In this document: piece by piece, positions 54,544-64,000 of the stretch
How positions within the stretch are numbered: the first letter of the stretch is position 1
Layout: every line of letters begins with the position of its first letter
From: Methylovorus sp. MM2
GTDB lineage: Bacteria; Pseudomonadota; Gammaproteobacteria; Burkholderiales; Methylophilaceae
Direction: 5' to 3'
Assembly (NCBI RefSeq): GCF_001648895.1
Contig: NZ_LXUF01000001.1
Coordinates: 1,161,726-1,225,725 of the forward strand
Length of the DNA stretch: 64,000 nt
Notes under the pieces: generated by a model
The model's database searches: none
The model's input: only the letters and a program-made list of their open reading frames with translations
Told to the model about the DNA's origin: nothing
Position numbers and translations under genes: made by a program

Positions 54544-56445
54544 ATGTTGGACGCAATCCGTGAACATTCCAAAGGTTGGCTGGCTAAGGTAATTCTTGCA
54601 GCGATTACTATTCCATTTGCATTGGTCGGTATAGATACATATTTACGTGACGCTGGATCAAACGTACCGATAGCTAAAGTCGGTAGTGAGTCGATCTCAG
54701 TACAGGAATACGGAAATTCGCTGCAAAAGTTACGCAATCAATTACAGGAGGAAGGTAAGACTGATCCTTCTGTACTGGATAACCCGGATGTTAAGCGCTC
54801 GATACTTGATCGCTTGATTGCGACCAAGTTGATTAACGCTGAGGCAAATCATTTGCGCTTTATTATTAGTGATGATCAGGTGCATCAATACCTGCTCAAT
54901 ATGCCTCAATTCCAGCAAGATGGCGCATTCTCGGAAGACCTGTACTATCGTTTGCTTTCAAGCAACCGTATGAGTGCATCACAGTTTGAGAACTCCTTAC
55001 GTGCAGACATGTTGTTGCAACAAACGCGTCAAGGGATCGTGGCTACGGCCTATAACACTAAAGCGGCGGCTGAGCATGCTTTGAGTATTGAGCATCAGCA
55101 ACGTGAAGTTAGCGTGGCTGAGATCAAGACAGCAGATTTCTTAACGCAAGTAAAAGTGGATCCTGCTGAAGTAAAAGCATTTTACGATAAGCACCAAGAT
55201 AATTTCCGCGTACCAGATCAAGTGAAGCTTGAGTTTGTCTTGATGTCAGCGAGTTCTTTGATTCAAGGTATTCAAGTGACTGATCAGGAAGTAAAACAAG
55301 AGTTTGAAAAAAACGCTTCAAAATTCCAAGGTGATGAGCAGCGGCAGGCTAGCCATATCCTGATTGGTTTCGGCGTAAGCGCTACACCAGAGACAAAGCA
55401 GGCTGCGAAGAAGAAAGCCCAGGAAATATTGGCTGAGGTTAAGCAATCTCCAACTAAATTCGCAGAACTCGCCAAAAAATATTCACAAGATCCTGGTTCA
55501 AAAGATAAAGGTGGTGATTTAGGTGCATTTGGCCGCGGTATGATGGTTAAGCCTTTTGAGGATGCTGTTTACTCAATGCAACCGGGGCAGGTGAGTGATC
55601 TTGTTGAGTCAGAATTTGGTTATCACATCATCAAATTGACCGGCATTACAGGCCAAGCACAAAGTTTTGATGCGGTAAAAGCGCAACTCAAGGGCGATTT
55701 GTTATATCAAAAGGCCTTGGCAAAGTTCTCTGAGCAGGCTGAGAATTTCAGCAATATGGTATATGAGCAATCTACCAGCTTGCAGCCTGTGGCGGATGCG
55801 TTTGGTATACAAGTACAAACGTCAGCATGGCTGACGCGTGCTGATGGCGCTAAATTCTTCAAGAGCGATAAGTTGATGAATAGCGTATTCAGTGATGAGG
55901 TATTAAAAGACCGCCGTAATACTGAGGCAGTTGAAGTGTCATCGAATAATCTTGTGGCAGCACGTGTTGTTGATTACAAACCTGCTTCACCTCGTACATT
56001 TGATGAGGTAAAAGCTGGAATTGAGGATTACCTTAAGCTTGAGAAGGCTTCTAAACTGGCAGCAGAAAAAGGCGAGGCTGCGCTTGCAGGCTTAAAGCAA
56101 GGTAAAGATGCAGATCATTTGGAGTGGATTCCACCTGTGACAGTTGATCGTAAGAATGCACAGGGCTTGACTGAGTTGACTATGTCAAATGTATTCAAGA
56201 TCGACACAAGTAAGCTACCAGCTTACACAGGTGCGCTTAATAGCAACAAGGGATACCAGTTGATTAAAGTCACCAAGGTGAGTTCTGAGTTGGCTGAGGA
56301 TGATAGTGCCAAGAAAGCGGCCGCTGCGGAATTGAAGTCGGCATTGGCAGCTGAATATCTTGCCGCTTATGTCGAATCTTTGAAAGCAAAGGCTAAGGTT
56401 AATATCAATGAGCAATTGCTAAGTGCAGGTTCGCTTACTCAGTAA
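54544..56445 (+). CDS. ppiD: Periplasmic folding chaperone PpiD
   Basis: 633 aa from the ATG at 54544; a GTG three codons upstream is less likely. An N-terminal membrane anchor (WLAKVILAAITIPFALVGID) is followed by the SurA-like chaperone region. One parvulin (PPIC) domain lies around residues 265-360 (ASHILIGFG, AKKYSQDPGSKDKGGDLGAF, EFGYHIIKL), and a C-terminal extension follows. It is an inner-membrane-anchored chaperone acting on proteins leaving the Sec translocon. Single-gene unit ended by the bidirectional terminator. Confidence 0.93.
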   Translation: MLDAIREHSKGWLAKVILAAITIPFALVGIDTYLRDAGSNVPIAKVGSESISVQEYGNSLQKLRNQLQEEGKTDPSVLDNPDVKRSILDRLIATKLINAEANHLRFIISDDQVHQYLLNMPQFQQDGAFSEDLYYRLLSSNRMSASQFENSLRADMLLQQTRQGIVATAYNTKAAAEHALSIEHQQREVSVAEIKTADFLTQVKVDPAEVKAFYDKHQDNFRVPDQVKLEFVLMSASSLIQGIQVTDQEVKQEFEKNASKFQGDEQRQASHILIGFGVSATPETKQAAKKKAQEILAEVKQSPTKFAELAKKYSQDPGSKDKGGDLGAFGRGMMVKPFEDAVYSMQPGQVSDLVESEFGYHIIKLTGITGQAQSFDAVKAQLKGDLLYQKALAKFSEQAENFSNMVYEQSTSLQPVADAFGIQVQTSAWLTRADGAKFFKSDKLMNSVFSDEVLKDRRNTEAVEVSSNNLVAARVVDYKPASPRTFDEVKAGIEDYLKLEKASKLAAEKGEAALAGLKQGKDADHLEWIPPVTVDRKNAQGLTELTMSNVFKIDTSKLPAYTGALNSNKGYQLIKVTKVSSELAEDDSAKKAAAAELKSALAAEYLAAYVESLKAKAKVNINEQLLSAGSLTQ

Positions 56446-56462
56446 TAACTGAATTTAGCAGA

Positions 56463-56499
56463 AATAAAAAAGGCGGATTAGATATCCGCCTTTTTTATT
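56463..56499. terminator. Bidirectional terminator between ppiD and fabI
   Basis: AATAAAAAAGGCGGAT (56463-56478) and ATCCGCCTTTTTTATT (56484-56499) form a perfect 16-bp stem with a 5-base loop, with T-runs on both strands. It serves the convergent ppiD and fabI genes. Confidence 0.93.
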
Positions 56500-56525
56500 G
56501 TGTGCCGTTATTGAATGACGATGCG

Positions 56526-57311
56526 TTAATCAATAACACCAGCAGCGGTGATATTCATACCGCCATCAACGTAAGTGATTTCTCCGGTTACGCCTGATGC
56601 CAGGTCGCTACATAGAAATGCGGATACGTTGCCGACTTCTTCTATCGTTACATTGCGGCGTAGTGGGGCATGCTTCACGTTAAAGCCTTGCATCTTGTCG
56701 AAATCTGCAATGCCTGATGCGGCCAATGTCTTGATCGGGCCTGCGGATACAGCATTAACTCGGATACCTTTAGGGCCAAGGCTTTGTGCCATATAGCGCA
56801 CATTGGCTTCCAAGCTTGCTTTGGCTACGCCCATGACGTTGTAATTAGGCAGTGTGCGTTCTGCACCAAGGTAGCTAAGGGTGAGCAGACTGCCGTTGCG
56901 TCCTGCCATCATCGGCTGTGCAGCTTTTGCTAATGCAGCAAAGCTGTATGAGCTGATGTCATGAGCGATACGGAAATATTCGCGCGTGACAGCATCCAGA
57001 TAGTCTCCATCCAGCGCGACTTTGGGGACGAAAGCAACGGAGTGCACGACGATATCGATACCATCCCAATGTTTACCTAGTTCCGTGAACAGGTTTTCAA
57101 TCTGGTCATCTTCTGCGACATCACAGGGTAACACAATGCTGGAATCGAAATCGGAGGCCAGTTTGGTCACACGATCTTGAAATTTATCGATCTGATAGGT
57201 AAATGCAAGTTCTGCACCTTCACGTTTCATGGCTTCCGCAATGCCATAGGCGATAGAGCGGTTGCTAAGTAGACCAACGATAAGTGCACGTTTTCCGGCG
57301 AGGAATCCCAT
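56526..57311 (-). CDS. fabI: Enoyl-[acyl-carrier-protein] reductase (NADH)
   Basis: 261-aa short-chain dehydrogenase of the FabI type. The cofactor site is [13 protein letters not shown], and the catalytic Tyr and Lys lie in [11 protein letters not shown] (Y-x6-K). The substrate loop region is [16 protein letters not shown] and the end [10 protein letters not shown]. It reduces enoyl-ACP in the last step of fatty acid elongation. It is the distal gene of a leftward cluster, 23 bases after the permease gene, and may be transcribed from it or from its own promoter. Confidence 0.96.
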   Translation of the reverse strand: MGFLAGKRALIVGLLSNRSIAYGIAEAMKREGAELAFTYQIDKFQDRVTKLASDFDSSIVLPCDVAEDDQIENLFTELGKHWDGIDIVVHSVAFVPKVALDGDYLDAVTREYFRIAHDISSYSFAALAKAAQPMMAGRNGSLLTLSYLGAERTLPNYNVMGVAKASLEANVRYMAQSLGPKGIRVNAVSAGPIKTLAASGIADFDKMQGFNVKHAPLRRNVTIEEVGNVSAFLCSDLASGVTGEITYVDGGMNITAAGVID

Positions 57312-57334
57312 GTAGTACTTTCCTTAATTGATAA

Positions 57335-58174
57335 CTATGATGATTTGTTGGCAGTTCTTGGATCTAGAGCGTCTCTCAGCCCCTCCCCAAGCAAATTATA
57401 CCCTAACACGGTAATGAGGATGGCAAGACCGGGGAATAGCGATAGCCACCATGCGAATTCGATATATTCTTTACCATCTGTGAGGATGTTGCCCCATGAA
57501 GCTTGCGGTGCCTGAACGCCAAGACCAAGAAAGCTAAGCCCGGATTCGATGAGTACTGCGCTGGCAACGCCAAGTACTGAACTCACAATAATGGGGGTTA
57601 GGCTGTTTGGCAGTAGATGCTTGAATATTAAACGCCCATCTCTTGCGCCAAGCGCCTGTGAGGCCAGAACGAACTCACGCCCATGCAAGCTCATGAACTC
57701 AGCGCGAACGAGCCTTGTAACCCCCATCCAGGACGTCAGGCCTATCACGATCATGATGTTCCATATCGACGGTGTTAGAAAAGCGATGACTGCCAGAATG
57801 AGAAAGAATGTGGGGATGGATAACATTACATCGACGAGTCGCATGATGAGGACATCTACCCAGCCTCTGTAATATCCTGATATCGCGCCTAATACGATGC
57901 CTATGATGGTGGCAATGCCAACTGCCACAATACCGACTAATAAAGATATACGTGCCCCAAACAGCATGCGTGAGAATACATCGCGGCCTAGGCCGTCTGT
58001 ACCCATCCAATGTTGTGGTGAAGGAGATAGCAGGATCGATTTGACATCGATGGCATCTGGATCGAATGGCGCAAGCACTGGCGCGAATAGGGCGAACAGT
58101 AAAACCGCAGCAATGATGATAAAACCAAGCATTGCCAATGGATTGGATAGCGATTTAATGAGCATTGCCCTCAT
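57335..58174 (-). CDS. Peptide-type ABC transporter permease (OppC/YejE-like)
   Basis: 279 aa with an N-terminal OppC_N segment (LAMLGFIIIAAVLLFALFAP) and HWMGTDGLGRDVFSRMLFGA. Six membrane spans are predicted, with the EAA loop VRAEFMSLHGREFVLASQAL, then GARDGRLIFKHLLPN, that contacts the ATPase. It pairs with the upstream OppB-like permease, overlapping it by four bases. No ATPase gene follows in this window, so the energising subunit must be encoded elsewhere. Confidence 0.9.
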   Translation of the reverse strand: MRAMLIKSLSNPLAMLGFIIIAAVLLFALFAPVLAPFDPDAIDVKSILLSPSPQHWMGTDGLGRDVFSRMLFGARISLLVGIVAVGIATIIGIVLGAISGYYRGWVDVLIMRLVDVMLSIPTFFLILAVIAFLTPSIWNIMIVIGLTSWMGVTRLVRAEFMSLHGREFVLASQALGARDGRLIFKHLLPNSLTPIIVSSVLGVASAVLIESGLSFLGLGVQAPQASWGNILTDGKEYIEFAWWLSLFPGLAILITVLGYNLLGEGLRDALDPRTANKSS

Positions 58175-59190
58175 TGCGAAATTCCTCTGCGTACACGCGG
58201 ATCAGCCCATGCATAAGCTAGGTCAGCCAGCAGATTACCAACGAGCGTAAGCGCTGATCCTATCGTGAGGATGCCCATAATCACTGGGAAATCACGCATG
58301 AGCACTGCATCATAGAATAGCTTGCCCATGCCGGGTATAGCGAAGATGGATTCCGCAATCACTGATCCGCCAATGAGGCCGGGAATCGATAGGCCAAGGA
58401 TTGTTATAAGGGGCAGCAGGGCGTTGCGTAAGGCGTGTTTGTAAACAACGGTATTTTCCTGTAATCCCTTTGCACGGGCAGTGGTAATGTAATCCTGATG
58501 CAGCACATCAAGCATGCCATTACGTATAAAGAGTGAAATGCCCGCCAAACCTCCTAGACTAGAGATGAACACGGGTAACACTAGATGTTTAAGGGTATCC
58601 CAGCCTTGTGCGAGAAAAGCCATTTTTTCATATCCAACACTATGCAGGCCAGATATCGGTAACCAGTTATTTGATACACCTGTCCAATACATCAGCATCA
58701 ATGCTAACCAAAAGCTCGGGATAGCAAAACCGATGAAAACAAAAAGTGTGATTGCGCGATCAGGCGGCCTATTCTGCGTAACAGCTGATATTACGCCTAA
58801 TGGCAATGCAACAGCGATAATGAGCACTAAGCTAAGCACGTTGATCAATAGCGTGATGGGTAATGCTTGCTTGATCATGCCTGAGGAAACATTGCCTTTG
58901 TCGTCTTTTTTATCCCAGAAAACAGGGCGTTGATGGGTCGCAAATGAAGTACCGAAATCCAGAGCGGCGATACGTTTGACCCATAAGCCGTACTGCACGA
59001 GTACGGGCTCATCCAGATGGTAAAGTGCGCGCAGTTTTTGGCGTGACTCTTCGCTTGCCTTGGGGTTAAAGCTCGCTTCAGTTGTCGTGATATCACCGGG
59101 CGCTAGGTGCATGATCAGAAAAGAGATCAGGCTGATACCCACCAACAGCGGCACCATCCAGAATAGACGTTTGAGAAGATATTTAGTCAC
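58171..59190 (-). CDS. Peptide-type ABC transporter permease (OppB/YejB-like)
   Basis: 339-aa inner-membrane permease. It has an N-terminal YLLKRLFWMVPLLVGISLIS membrane segment, HLAPGD, and a large periplasmic loop (about 35-110) as in YejB-type permeases. The EAA motif is YITTARAKGLQENTVVYKHA. It imports peptides or similar solutes with the binding protein encoded upstream, which it overlaps by eight bases. Confidence 0.9.
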   Translation of the reverse strand: MTKYLLKRLFWMVPLLVGISLISFLIMHLAPGDITTTEASFNPKASEESRQKLRALYHLDEPVLVQYGLWVKRIAALDFGTSFATHQRPVFWDKKDDKGNVSSGMIKQALPITLLINVLSLVLIIAVALPLGVISAVTQNRPPDRAITLFVFIGFAIPSFWLALMLMYWTGVSNNWLPISGLHSVGYEKMAFLAQGWDTLKHLVLPVFISSLGGLAGISLFIRNGMLDVLHQDYITTARAKGLQENTVVYKHALRNALLPLITILGLSIPGLIGGSVIAESIFAIPGMGKLFYDAVLMRDFPVIMGILTIGSALTLVGNLLADLAYAWADPRVRRGISQ

Positions 59191-60862
59191 TGCTCATCTC
59201 CGTACGTCTGAGTGGTTTAGGGATGTACCATTCGTATGAGTTATGACCGATACCAGCGGGCGGGGCAGGGTTATCGATACCTTTGACTCGCTTATGGATA
59301 GCGGGCAAGCCGTATCCTGCAAATAGGTAAACAATCGGGCTATCTTCTTGCAATACGCTGGCAAATTCATGATATATCTTCATGCGCTTATCAGGATCAA
59401 GTTCCATGCGACCTTGTTCTAATAATTTATCCACTTGTGGATTGTTGTAGCCGATGAAGTTAAATTGCCCCGGACCTTGCTGGGATGAGTGCCAGATGCT
59501 GAATTGATCAGGGTCTAGTGACAAACCCCAGCCTAGTAGAACAACATCAAAATCACCTGTTTTGATAAAACGGCCTACAAAACTGGCCCATTCCATTACG
59601 CGAATCTTGGCATCGATCCCTATCTCTTTAAGTCTGCGCTGGATAAGCACTGCGCTCATTTCCCGTTGTTTGTTTTGGTTGGTGAGAATCTCGAATGCAA
59701 GCGGTTTGCCATCGCGAATTAGTATGCCATCCCTGTTGTGGTCTTTAAATCCCGCTTCTTTTAATAAGGCGATTGCTTTGGCGGGGTCATATTTGTATGG
59801 TTGTAGATTGGGATTGCTCCAGCGTGTGCCAGGTTTGTATGGCGAGGAAACTGGCTCACCTAGACCGAGTAGTACGCCATCGATGATCTCCTGTTTATTG
59901 ATCGCGTAATTGATGGCTTGTCTGACGCGGATATCATCAAATGGTTTGTGTTTGAGGTTAAACCCCAAGTATGTGTAGTTATTACCCAACTCTTTATATA
60001 GGCCGATTTTCTTGATTAACTCAGGTCTGGCAGGAAATATCCGCGCGTACTGTATCGGGTTCAGGTTCATGGAGTCGATGTTATCTGCGAGTAACTCCAG
60101 AAACTGTGAGGCTGCATCAGGGATGAAGCGAGAAACCAGATGCTCGATCTTTGCTGGGCCTTGCGTGGAATTGGCGTTGCGCACTAGGGATATGCGTTCA
60201 CCATTGCGCCAGCTTTCCAGCTTGTAATAGCTGCTACCTACAGGTTGACGTGCAAAAGCGGTGGTATTGATATCTTGGCCTTCGAGCAGGTGCTTTGGCA
60301 ATATCTGTAAGCCTGCCCATGAATCCATCGCAGGGGCATATGGCTGTGCATACGTCACGCGAAATGTTTGCGCATTAGGGGTTTCTGCCTTGGTAACTAA
60401 CTTATAGTCAGAAGCATAGGGGGTGCGTGTATTGTCATCGGTTACCAGTTTCCATGTGAAAAGTACATCTGCACTGGTTAGTGCTTTGCCATCTGCCCAT
60501 TTAAGGTTTGGCTTTAATGTGAACGTAATAGTTCTTTGATCTGGCGATACCAGCCATGATGTTGCAAGCTCGCCTTCAAGCTCAAGGTTCTTGTCGTATT
60601 TAAGTAAGCTGTTGAATATGTTGCCTGCAACGGCAGAGGCGGCAGACTCACCGGCAATCATTGGAATCAACCCGCTTGGTTCACCTGTCATGGCATCTAC
60701 CAGCGTTCCGCCAGCTTCTGGGGCGTAAACAGTCTCCAGATTTACATCGTTTTCAGTCTTTTGTTTGCCGCACCCTGCCACTAAAAAAACCAGCACAAAG
60801 GCGCTGGTCAAGCGATGCGATATGGCATGTTTTCTTTGGATGTTTTGCACAGCAACGCTCAA
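59183..60862 (-). CDS. Peptide-binding protein of the ABC transporter (SBP family 5)
   Basis: 559-aa periplasmic solute-binding lipoprotein: lipobox LVAGC after a hydrophobic signal, then PEAGGTLVDAMTGEPSGLIP. The family signature lies around DVLFTWKLVTD, and DIRVRQAINYAINKQEIID sits in the hinge region. Start is uncertain: TTG 60862 or an in-frame GTG four codons later, neither with a clear ribosome site, seven bases after the mltD stop. Heads the transporter operon. Confidence 0.88.
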   Translation of the reverse strand: MSVAVQNIQRKHAISHRLTSAFVLVFLVAGCGKQKTENDVNLETVYAPEAGGTLVDAMTGEPSGLIPMIAGESAASAVAGNIFNSLLKYDKNLELEGELATSWLVSPDQRTITFTLKPNLKWADGKALTSADVLFTWKLVTDDNTRTPYASDYKLVTKAETPNAQTFRVTYAQPYAPAMDSWAGLQILPKHLLEGQDINTTAFARQPVGSSYYKLESWRNGERISLVRNANSTQGPAKIEHLVSRFIPDAASQFLELLADNIDSMNLNPIQYARIFPARPELIKKIGLYKELGNNYTYLGFNLKHKPFDDIRVRQAINYAINKQEIIDGVLLGLGEPVSSPYKPGTRWSNPNLQPYKYDPAKAIALLKEAGFKDHNRDGILIRDGKPLAFEILTNQNKQREMSAVLIQRRLKEIGIDAKIRVMEWASFVGRFIKTGDFDVVLLGWGLSLDPDQFSIWHSSQQGPGQFNFIGYNNPQVDKLLEQGRMELDPDKRMKIYHEFASVLQEDSPIVYLFAGYGLPAIHKRVKGIDNPAPPAGIGHNSYEWYIPKPLRRTEMSSD

Positions 60863-60868
60863 GGGGCG

Positions 60869-62521
60869 TTAAGCCTCATCCGACGTAATGACTGTCAGCT
60901 TTAGGCCAGGTGCTATATGGGAACCACTAATCTTGTTCCAGCGTTGCAAATCGTCACGCGCAACATCGAATTTTTTGGCGATGCTATCCAGTGTGTCACC
61001 GCGCTTGACGACGTATTGAATCTTCTTATTAGTAGTTTTCTTGGCTAACTTTGTTTTAGCTGGGGTTTGTTGTTTTGCAATCTGTGTGCTTGGTGAAATA
61101 TTGAGTATTTGGTCAGCTTTGAGTTTTGCATTCTTGAGTTGATTCGCCGCCATGAGCTGTTTAGGGGTAACGCCATAACGTTTTGCGATGGCGGCTAAGG
61201 TCTCATTACTTTTGACGGTATGTTGTTTTGTGTTTTGTTTGTTTGAAGTCGCGACTGACTGATCAGTGAATGTATGATCATCCATGACGATGGGCGTATC
61301 AGAGAGATTTGCACTAGGGACAAGGATCGGCTGTGCGTTGCTTAACATCTTTTTGGATGGCAGATCATTGACATCCCGCAATTGGGCAAGCCCGATACCG
61401 AATTTTCGCGCTATGTTTTCCATGCGCTCGCCACGTTTTGCATGGTAAGTCTGCCAACTGACAAGCGGCTTATCGTAAGCTGCGAGATTCGTCTTGAATT
61501 TATCAGCAGCCCCAACTGGCAGTAATATCTCGTGGACACTACCATTGGCTGTAATCACAGGGCGATTGTACTCAGGGTTTAGCGATACAAACTCTTCAAA
61601 CGTGACTTCTGCCAATTTTGCGGCGAGATGTGAGTCTATCTGTTCTGGCGCGGTAACTTTGGTGAAATAGGGGCGGTTGGCGATTGCTTGGATGCGAAGA
61701 CCATAATCTTCAGGATGGGTCATGATGTTTTTGATGGCTTGCAGCTTAGGCACGTAATTTCTGGTTTCAGGTGGTAGCTGTAAACTTTGATAATCAGTAG
61801 GTAAGCCTTGCGCTCGATTACGCTCGATGGCGCGTCTGACGGTACCTTCACCCGCGTTATATGCAGCAAGTGCCAGATCCCACGAGCCGAACATCACATG
61901 TAGTCTTTGCAGGTAAGTCAATGCGGCATTGGTTGCTGCTGTGACGTCACGGCGGCTATCTACCCACCAATTCTGTTTTAAGCCAAAATCTTTGCCTGTT
62001 GCCGGTACGAACTGCCATATCCCCGATGCCCTGCTGGTTGAATAGGCTTGCGGATTAAAAGCACTTTCCACCATGGGTAGCAGAGCGATTTCCGTGGGCA
62101 TGCCACGCTTTTGGACTTCTTCAACGATATGGAATAGATATTTCTGGCTTCTATCTACCATGCGCCTGACATAATCAGGCCGCGCGGCATACCATGACTC
62201 ATGGTTGGCTGTGTAAGCTGAATCAAGGTCGGGCATCGCATAGCCATCTTTGATGCGTTGCCATAAGTCTTCAGACACCAGTATAGATGTGCTGTCTTTA
62301 GTGCTGTAATTAGGCTGTGCGGGTGGGTTGGGCAGATAGTTTAAAACGGGATCTGTTGCATTACCTGAACTGATGCCTACGCCGTTATCTACCGGACTTT
62401 CATTCAGGATGATGATCTCATCTCCTGCGAGATTGGTATCAGCATAAACTGGACTTGCTAAAGGGATTGCCAAGAGTGCGATGTTCAGCAGGGACTTTAC
62501 AGTCATGAGGAGCTTCTTCAC
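60869..62521 (-). CDS. mltD: Membrane-bound lytic murein transglycosylase D
   Basis: 550 aa. A signal peptide (about 1-27) is followed by an SLT catalytic domain with the catalytic Glu in LLPMVESAFNPQAYSTSRAS, GIWQFVPATG and NAGEGTVRRAI. Three LysM repeats follow (about 350-400, 440-485 and 500-548; for example YVVKRGDTLDSIAKKF). It cleaves glycan strands to anhydromuropeptides in wall turnover. There is no obvious lipobox. The binding-protein gene follows closely, but a functional link is not implied. Confidence 0.94.
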   Translation of the reverse strand: MKKLLMTVKSLLNIALLAIPLASPVYADTNLAGDEIIILNESPVDNGVGISSGNATDPVLNYLPNPPAQPNYSTKDSTSILVSEDLWQRIKDGYAMPDLDSAYTANHESWYAARPDYVRRMVDRSQKYLFHIVEEVQKRGMPTEIALLPMVESAFNPQAYSTSRASGIWQFVPATGKDFGLKQNWWVDSRRDVTAATNAALTYLQRLHVMFGSWDLALAAYNAGEGTVRRAIERNRAQGLPTDYQSLQLPPETRNYVPKLQAIKNIMTHPEDYGLRIQAIANRPYFTKVTAPEQIDSHLAAKLAEVTFEEFVSLNPEYNRPVITANGSVHEILLPVGAADKFKTNLAAYDKPLVSWQTYHAKRGERMENIARKFGIGLAQLRDVNDLPSKKMLSNAQPILVPSANLSDTPIVMDDHTFTDQSVATSNKQNTKQHTVKSNETLAAIAKRYGVTPKQLMAANQLKNAKLKADQILNISPSTQIAKQQTPAKTKLAKKTTNKKIQYVVKRGDTLDSIAKKFDVARDDLQRWNKISGSHIAPGLKLTVITSDEA

Positions 62522-62629
62522 GAACTAGAATTCATTCGATAGTAACGAATTAGCGCGTTGCGCGTCAAGCCAAAATTAGGCCTAGAACTAGGGATTGCCT
62601 CAGGGATTCTGCAAGTGAATGAGAAACGC

Positions 62630-63382
62630 CTAAAAACTATTTCTCATCTTTCTTATGGCTGTAAATACGGCTAGCGCTGATGCATCCTGAAGTCCCGTTA
62701 CGGCTTTAATCGCGATATCGTCACATCTTAAAAATGGATTGGTTTCTAACTCGAGTGCTATGGTGCTTGGTAAGGTAGGTAGATTGGCTGCACGTTTTGC
62801 GGCGGCATCTTGCTGACGTTTTACGATGGCTTTGTTATTGGTATCCAGCATGTGTGCAAATCTCAGATTATGCTCAGTGTACTCATGCGCGCAATATACG
62901 GCGGTATGGCGGGGTAATTTGGCGAGTCTTTGTAATGAATCGAACATTTGTTCGGGCGTGCCCTCAAATAGCCTGCCGCAACCTGCTCCAAAGAGGGTAT
63001 CCCCACAAAATAGGTGATTTGCGCCATAATAGGCCACATGTCCAAGTGTGTGGCCAGGTATATCCATGACGCTGAATTCAAGCTCGATACATTGAAGTTG
63101 AATCTTGTCATTTTCGCTCACCGGAATATGTGGAAAGTTGAATCTTTCTTTCTCAGGCGCATATACCGTCGGGTGGTATCTTTCGATTAACTCGGATACG
63201 CCGTCAATATGGTCTGAGTGGTGATGTGTAATCAGAATGGCATCAAGTGTTAGCGATTGATTAGTTAATACTTTAATCACTGGGGCAGCATCGCCAGGGT
63301 CAACCACAACTGCATGTGTGCCATTATGTAAAAGCCAGATATAGTTATCGGTGAATGCAGGAATGGGTAAAATCTCTAACAT
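62630..63382 (-). CDS. gloB: Hydroxyacylglutathione hydrolase (glyoxalase II)
   Basis: The start at ATG 63382 gives MLEILPIPAFTDNYIWLL, the family's standard N-terminus, and 250 aa; an extension to 63418 is unlikely. The metallo-beta-lactamase fold has the metal motif THHHSDHIDG, with later His at PGHTLGH, CGDTLFGAGCGRLFEG and CAHEYTEHNLRFA. It hydrolyses S-D-lactoylglutathione in methylglyoxal detoxification. Divergently arranged with the methyltransferase gene, 29 bases apart. Confidence 0.96.
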   Translation of the reverse strand: MLEILPIPAFTDNYIWLLHNGTHAVVVDPGDAAPVIKVLTNQSLTLDAILITHHHSDHIDGVSELIERYHPTVYAPEKERFNFPHIPVSENDKIQLQCIELEFSVMDIPGHTLGHVAYYGANHLFCGDTLFGAGCGRLFEGTPEQMFDSLQRLAKLPRHTAVYCAHEYTEHNLRFAHMLDTNNKAIVKRQQDAAAKRAANLPTLPSTIALELETNPFLRCDDIAIKAVTGLQDASALAVFTAIRKMRNSF

Positions 63383-63411
63383 AAGATGGATGATTGGTTT
63401 TAAGCCTTTAA

Positions 63412-64000
63412 ATGTCAATACTTACTCGAGATGAATGGTTGGCAAGCCCGGTCGGGCGCTATCTTTTAGATAGAGAGCAGGCGCTATTCGATCAGGCGGT
63501 TGGTGATCTCTTCGGCTTTAATGCTGTGCAGTTGACTCTGCCGCAGGCGGATATGCTGCGTAACTCACGCATTCCTTTCTTATGTCTTGCAGATTTAACG
63601 CGGGGCGATGTAAATTGCCAGCCGCATCAAATGCCGTTTCTAACAGGAAGCATTGATCTGCTAGTGATGCCGCATGGCTTGGATTTTAGCCAAAATCCGC
63701 ATGAAACATTGCGTGAGGCCGAGCGAGTACTTGTCCCTGAGGGGCATGTCGTGATCACGGGATTTAATCCGCTGAGTAGCTGGGGCATCAAACGATCCAT
63801 CAGGCGGCGCCATGGATTCCCGTGGTATGGCAGTTTTTTGCCTATGTTACGTATTAAGGATTGGCTTGCCTTACTAGGCTTCGAGATAGTCGAATGCCGC
63901 ATGACCTGTTATGCACCACCATTCAACAATGCTAAATGGCTGCATCGATTCAATTTTTTGGATAGATTAGGCAATCTTTGGTGGCCAATGGGCGGCGGCG
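63412..64000 (+). CDS. Class I SAM-dependent methyltransferase, N-terminal part
   Basis: ATG 63412 opens a frame that runs off the right edge (196 codons seen). It has the features of a methyltransferase type 11/UbiE-like protein: SIDLLVMPHGLDFSQNPHET, then LREAERVLVPEGHVVITGFN, the post-motif and motif III region. The N-terminal Rossmann glycine motif is degenerate. The gene commonly lies divergent from gloB in betaproteobacteria. Substrate unknown. Confidence 0.8.
   Translation, partial: MSILTRDEWLASPVGRYLLDREQALFDQAVGDLFGFNAVQLTLPQADMLRNSRIPFLCLADLTRGDVNCQPHQMPFLTGSIDLLVMPHGLDFSQNPHETLREAERVLVPEGHVVITGFNPLSSWGIKRSIRRRHGFPWYGSFLPMLRIKDWLALLGFEIVECRMTCYAPPFNNAKWLHRFNFLDRLGNLWWPMGGG

Noticed and set aside
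1-64000. CRISPR arrays, insertion sequences, retrons or known defence islands
   Set aside because: No regularly spaced repeats, transposases or reverse transcriptase motifs were seen; the only mobile element is the prophage.

Overview
The window is a chromosomal segment of a betaproteobacterium carrying a complete, apparently intact temperate T7-like (Autographiviridae-type) prophage. The host is probably in the Methylophilaceae (Methylotenera/Methylophilus-like). That guess rests on the left edge, where an amino-acid-kinase-family gene sits next to a pterin-4a-carbinolamine dehydratase, a pairing known from tetrahydromethanopterin gene clusters of methylotrophs, and on the order tRNA-Leu / tig-clpP-clpX-lon-hupB-tRNA-Val-tRNA-Asp-ppiD. 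Genus is inference.

Layout. 1-6877: end of the kinase gene, the dehydratase, a leftward three-gene tripartite RND efflux operon (outer-membrane channel, adaptor, pump) and a small hypothetical gene. 7159-7243: intact tRNA-Leu(UAG). 7184-47577: the prophage, bounded by a perfect 60-bp direct repeat of the 3' part of that tRNA (attL 7184-7243, attR 47518-47577); the element is about 40.3 kb. 47622-54092: tig, clpP, clpX, lon, hupB, tRNA-Val, tRNA-Asp. 54544-64000: ppiD, then leftward fabI, a peptide-type ABC uptake operon, mltD and gloB, and the start of a rightward methyltransferase gene.

Prophage logic. Almost every gene reads rightward. The single-subunit RNA polymerase is the first gene after attL. 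It is followed by DNA metabolism (SSB, endonuclease I, amidase/lysozyme, primase-helicase, RNA-ligase-like protein, DNA polymerase, 5' exonuclease, DUF3310 protein, nucleotidyltransferase), then virion genes (portal, scaffold, tRNA-Asn, capsid, two adhesin/glycosidase-like proteins, tail tubes, internal core proteins, fibre) and holin/terminase. A 1.1-kb largely non-coding stretch (42007-43166) looks like the fused ends of the virion chromosome. After it come a host-type promoter, a run of tiny early genes, a MarR-like regulator, the tyrosine integrase and attR. In the circular phage the attachment site therefore lies between int and the RNA polymerase gene.

Regulatory signals. Four rightward sites, and one leftward site near attR, share an ATAAACACCCACTGTAGGA-like sequence and are the likely phage RNA polymerase promoters. 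A second family, 13-bp dyads of the type TAAGTGTTACTTA, clusters beside three of these promoters and is a candidate lysogeny operator set. Rho-independent terminators follow the capsid gene, the core-protein gene, the small terminase gene and the large terminase gene, and lie upstream of the RNA polymerase and DNA polymerase genes. Several core phage genes lack any ATG/GTG/TTG at the position demanded by homology and appear to start at AUA, AUC or CUG. The clearest is the exonuclease, with an AUAA stop/start overlap and a good ribosome binding site. Function calls come from recognising protein motifs by eye; nothing was searched.
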